From: Deltaproteobacteria bacterium
GTDB lineage: Bacteria; Desulfobacterota; Binatia; UBA9968
Direction: 5' to 3'
NCBI GenBank assembly: GCA_023250495.1
Contig: JAHFAP010000140.1
Coordinates: forward strand, 1-8,427
DNA: 8,427 nucleotides
Shown here: one piece after another, positions 6,021 to 8,427 of the stretch
Layout: each line of letters opens with the position of its first letter
How positions within the stretch are numbered: the first letter of the stretch is position 1
The notes under the pieces: generated by a model
Seen by the model: the letters and a program-made list of their open reading frames with translations, nothing else
The model's database searches: none
What the model was told of the DNA's origin: nothing
Made by a program: the position numbers and the translations under genes

Positions 6021-6533
6021 GTGGCTGCGGCGCTCGCCGACGCGAAATCCAAGGTTAAGGATTGGGCAGAGAAGCACCGCCACGCGGTGCTCTACGATGA
6101 CGAGAATTCCATACTTCTGGACGTAGCCTCTGGGAGAACAGTTCAGCTTCCATGGCGCGACTTCAAGGCGTTCGAAGAGAAGGTTCATCCGGAAACTAAA
6201 GATGCCTATCTGGTCGTCCTTTTCGAAGATGGTCATCAGATCGCCCTGGTCGATCCCGGAGGCGTGGCCTTCGAGCCGTCCACGGTTAACACCGGACCAT
6301 TGCGCGACCTTCCGCCGGTCGCTTGCCTCAAGGATTTTCAAACCCTCAAGCAGCGCGTGGATCACTATCTTCACGCGCATCAGGAGGAAGCGCCGCCCAA
6401 AGAGTGTCTCGATCTCATAATGATCTGCATCGCCATTCTTGACGGCGCCCGCGCCATGGGGTTTGATGTAGGCGATCTCGAAGGGGAGTTAGACAAATCT
6501 TTGCGCGAGCTGGAGCGGAGAACTTCCAAATAG
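6021..6533 (+). CDS. Uncharacterised 170-residue protein
   Basis: I do not recognise a family. Residues 1-20 are a charged helix (KSKVKDWAEKHRH). Residues 22-90 alternate short hydrophobic stretches with turns (AVLYDD, ILLDVASG, AYLVVLFEDG, IALVDPGG), which suggests a small beta-rich domain. From about 104 the chain is mostly helical: KDFQTLKQRVDHYLHAH, then a hydrophobic helix LDLIMICIAILDGARAMGF (about 130-148), and a highly charged tail ending in LRELERRTSK. The hydrophobic helix is probably buried rather than membrane-spanning. There is no signal peptide and no metal motif. The start is GTG, 2 nt after the hydrolase stop, behind an AGAAGG site. The gene sits tightly between a hydrolase and a diiron protein, so it is probably co-translated with the hydrolase. 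No function is assigned. Coding status rests on the uninterrupted frame, the ribosome site and the spacing. Confidence 0.8.
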   Translation: MAAALADAKSKVKDWAEKHRHAVLYDDENSILLDVASGRTVQLPWRDFKAFEEKVHPETKDAYLVVLFEDGHQIALVDPGGVAFEPSTVNTGPLRDLPPVACLKDFQTLKQRVDHYLHAHQEEAPPKECLDLIMICIAILDGARAMGFDVGDLEGELDKSLRELERRTSK

Positions 6534-6557
6534 AGCTTCCATAGAAGGAGGGATTTT

Positions 6558-7205
6558 ATGAACAGCGAGGAATTTGTCCAGGAGATGCTGGAGCCGATCC
6601 ATGCGTTCTGCCGCACTCTCGATGCGCAACCCCCGGCTTACAGTTACATACCGCTAAAGAGCGACGAAGAGCGGATCCGCGTGATGAAGAGCCGTCTCTT
6701 CAACGAGCTTAGGGCGGCGGATCTGTTCGGCACCTGGCTTAAAACGACCCCGGAGTTGGACGTTAAGGCGACCATGGCCGAGTCGGCGCACGAAGAGATG
6801 ACCCACGCGCAGCTCTTGTCAAAAAGAATTCAAGAGCTCGGTCATGATCCCTTCGACTACAAACCTCTGCCGGCGCAGATCGCGATGTTCAACGCGATGG
6901 AAGGGCTCTTGGATACCTGTGAGCGCATCGCCGGCCTCTCGCTTGCGGGAGAGACCGTAGCGAACTATCTGATTCAGATGTGCTTAAAATCGCCTGCTGT
7001 GCCGGAATGGATCAAGCAGCCCTATCGCCGGATCACCGAGGATGAAGAAGGGCATGGGAGCATTCCGCAGCAGTTCCTCAAGCGCTATGCTGTCACGCCG
7101 GAGCGGCAGGATCGGGTGCGCCGGGCCGTGGCTATGCGTATGGTGCTATTCCCTGAATATCTTGCCAGCCTGGATCGCTGGGCGATGGGGAAAGCGGCGT
7201 GGTAG
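6558..7205 (+). CDS. Ferritin-like diiron carboxylate protein (PaaA/PaaC-like helical bundle)
   Basis: 215 residues, almost entirely helical. A complete set of diiron ligands is visible in the usual order and spacing: E50 (FNELRAADLF), E80-x-x-H83 (HEEMTHAQ), E132 (AGETVANYL) and E163-x-x-H166 (EDEEGHGS). This is the four-helix-bundle pattern of ferritin-like oxygenases and oxidases. The overall look (ELRAAD, EEMTHA) most resembles small ferritin-like proteins related to phenylacetyl-CoA epoxidase subunits. The reaction is not identifiable: it could be an oxygenase, a peroxidase or a metal-handling protein. The ribosome site is excellent (AGAAGGAGGG, 6543-6552), so expression is probably stronger than for its neighbours. 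It is 24 nt after the unknown gene and 6 nt before the threonine synthase gene. It has no signal peptide. Confidence 0.85.
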   Translation: MNSEEFVQEMLEPIHAFCRTLDAQPPAYSYIPLKSDEERIRVMKSRLFNELRAADLFGTWLKTTPELDVKATMAESAHEEMTHAQLLSKRIQELGHDPFDYKPLPAQIAMFNAMEGLLDTCERIAGLSLAGETVANYLIQMCLKSPAVPEWIKQPYRRITEDEEGHGSIPQQFLKRYAVTPERQDRVRRAVAMRMVLFPEYLASLDRWAMGKAAW

Positions 7206-7211
7206 GATCAG

Positions 7212-8427
7212 GTGGGCGTCGTCAAGGCTTTGCGCTGTCCAAGATGCAGATGGGAGTCTCCCTCGTGGACGACGTTTCGATGCTTCTCCTGCAGCGCTGT
7301 ATTGGAAGCCATTCTCGGGATCGAAAATCTGCCGGCTTCTGAGCTTTCGGAGGTTCGCAAGAGAAGAGATTCCACAATCTGGCGCTGGTTCGAGTTTTTC
7401 CCGGTTGAAGATCGCGCGGCGATTGTCTCCTTGGACGAGGGCTACACGCCGCTCGTTCATTCCTCCAGACTCTCAGAAAAATTGGGCCTTACCCGGCTCT
7501 ATCTTAAAAACGACACTCTCCTGCCGACAGGCTCCCTGAAGGATCGGAGCAACGCCGTAGGGTTGTCGAGAGCGAGAGAGTTGGGCTTCGAGATCGCGGC
7601 TGTCATCTCGACGGGAAACGCGGCTGCCTCGGTCGCCGCCTATGCGGCGGCCGCTGGTTTAAAGAGTGTAGTCATGGTTCCCGAAGGGACCTCCGCGTCG
7701 AAGGTGCTGCAGGCTAGCGCGTATGGCGCGACCGTAGTGGTGGTTCATGGAAGCTTCGACCGTGAAGTCGCTGGCCTTTATAAGGAGGCCCTCCGAGAGT
7801 TCGGCTGGTACGATTGCCTTTCGAGCAATCCATACCGTAACGAAGGAAAAAAATCTTACGCCTACGAGATGCTTGATCAACTGGGCGGCGAAATGCCGGG
7901 CTGGGTCATCCATCCCACGGCGGGTGGGACCGGGATTTGCGCGATGTGGAAAGGATACAACGAGCTTTGGAAGCTCGGCTGGATCAAAAAACTTCCGCGC
8001 TTGGTCGCAGCTCAGAGCGAGGCCGCGGCACCCATCGTTCTCTCCTTGGAAAAAGGGCTGGCCGAAGTCGAGCCGGTCGTGGCAAGGGACACAGTCGCAG
8101 AAAGCATCCAGGTGGGGAATCCTGCCTCTTTAGGGTGGCGAACGCTGGAGGCGATCCGGGCTTCCAAAGGGACGGCTGCGGCGCTCAGCGATGACGAAAT
8201 CCTAGAAGCTCAATCTCTGCTAGCCCGATTTGCCGGAATCTTTGCTGAGCCTGCGGGAGCGATCTCGGTCGCTGCAGCTTGGAAGCTGAGACAACAAAGC
8301 GTGATTCAGCAGGATGAGCTGGTTGTCTGCAACATCACAGGCCATGGACTTAAGCAGCCCTCCGCTATTCGAGTTTCAGAACAGGAGCTGCGTCCGATCC
8401 AGCCGACACTTCAGTCTCTGCGGGATC
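7212..8427 (+). CDS. thrC: Threonine synthase-like PLP enzyme with N-terminal zinc ribbon (3' end missing)
   Basis: 405 codons are open to the window end, so the C-terminus is cut off. An N-terminal zinc ribbon is formed by C9-x2-C12 and C24-x2-C27. The fold type II PLP core follows: GSLKDR with the Schiff-base lysine K110, S133-T-G-N136, the phosphate-binding loop G238-G-T-G241, and TGHGLK at 376-381, which is characteristic of threonine synthases. The enzyme would convert O-phosphohomoserine to threonine. Relatives with the same architecture include cysteate synthase and other beta-replacing enzymes, so the substrate is likely but not proven. GTG 7212 lies 6 nt after the diiron gene's TAG stop, in the same frame, with AGGA at 7204-7207. 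The frame is intact over the visible length. A role together with the upstream genes is not obvious. Confidence 0.88.
   Translation, partial: MGVVKALRCPRCRWESPSWTTFRCFSCSAVLEAILGIENLPASELSEVRKRRDSTIWRWFEFFPVEDRAAIVSLDEGYTPLVHSSRLSEKLGLTRLYLKNDTLLPTGSLKDRSNAVGLSRARELGFEIAAVISTGNAAASVAAYAAAAGLKSVVMVPEGTSASKVLQASAYGATVVVVHGSFDREVAGLYKEALREFGWYDCLSSNPYRNEGKKSYAYEMLDQLGGEMPGWVIHPTAGGTGICAMWKGYNELWKLGWIKKLPRLVAAQSEAAAPIVLSLEKGLAEVEPVVARDTVAESIQVGNPASLGWRTLEAIRASKGTAAALSDDEILEAQSLLARFAGIFAEPAGAISVAAAWKLRQQSVIQQDELVVCNITGHGLKQPSAIRVSEQELRPIQPTLQSLRD

Overview
The window is a GC-rich bacterial chromosome segment. It probably comes from an uncultured soil or subsurface lineage of the Deltaproteobacteria / NC10 / Rokubacteria type. 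That placement is an impression from codon use, repeat types and gene content; no marker gene here fixes it. Nothing indicates a phage, a plasmid or an insertion sequence.

Left part (1-1427, minus strand). At the edge is the 5' end of a membrane-anchored sensor protein with a Cache-like extracellular domain. Its leader carries five tandem heptanucleotide repeats (404-438). Upstream of that is a compact unit with a TTGACA/GATAAT promoter (604-633), a short structured transcript and a strong intrinsic terminator (486-523). It reads as a small RNA gene of about 110 nt, or as an attenuated leader of the sensor gene. Further upstream, a PIN-domain ribonuclease gene overlaps a 69-residue basic protein gene by 8 nt. 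This looks like a toxin-antitoxin pair in toxin-first order, with a possibly leaderless promoter at 1437-1465.

Middle (1509-2343, plus strand). A family 5 uracil-DNA glycosylase (UdgB type) with four iron-sulfur cysteines is transcribed divergently from the PIN pair. It is followed by a 136-bp spacer made of a REP-like palindrome flanked by degenerate heptad repeats.

Right part (2344-8427, plus strand). Five closely spaced genes look like one operon: a 965-residue FAD-linked 2-hydroxyacid dehydrogenase fused to iron-sulfur and CCG domains; a dienelactone hydrolase family protein; an unrecognised 170-residue protein; a ferritin-like diiron carboxylate protein; and a zinc-ribbon threonine synthase cut by the window end. 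Gaps are 36, 2, 24 and 6 nt, and two genes start with GTG. Shared transcription is well supported by the spacing. A shared pathway (hydroxyacid or lactone oxidation) is only inference.

The observations most worth following are the small RNA or attenuator unit, the PIN pair with its unusual small partner, and the unrecognised protein between the hydrolase and the diiron gene.
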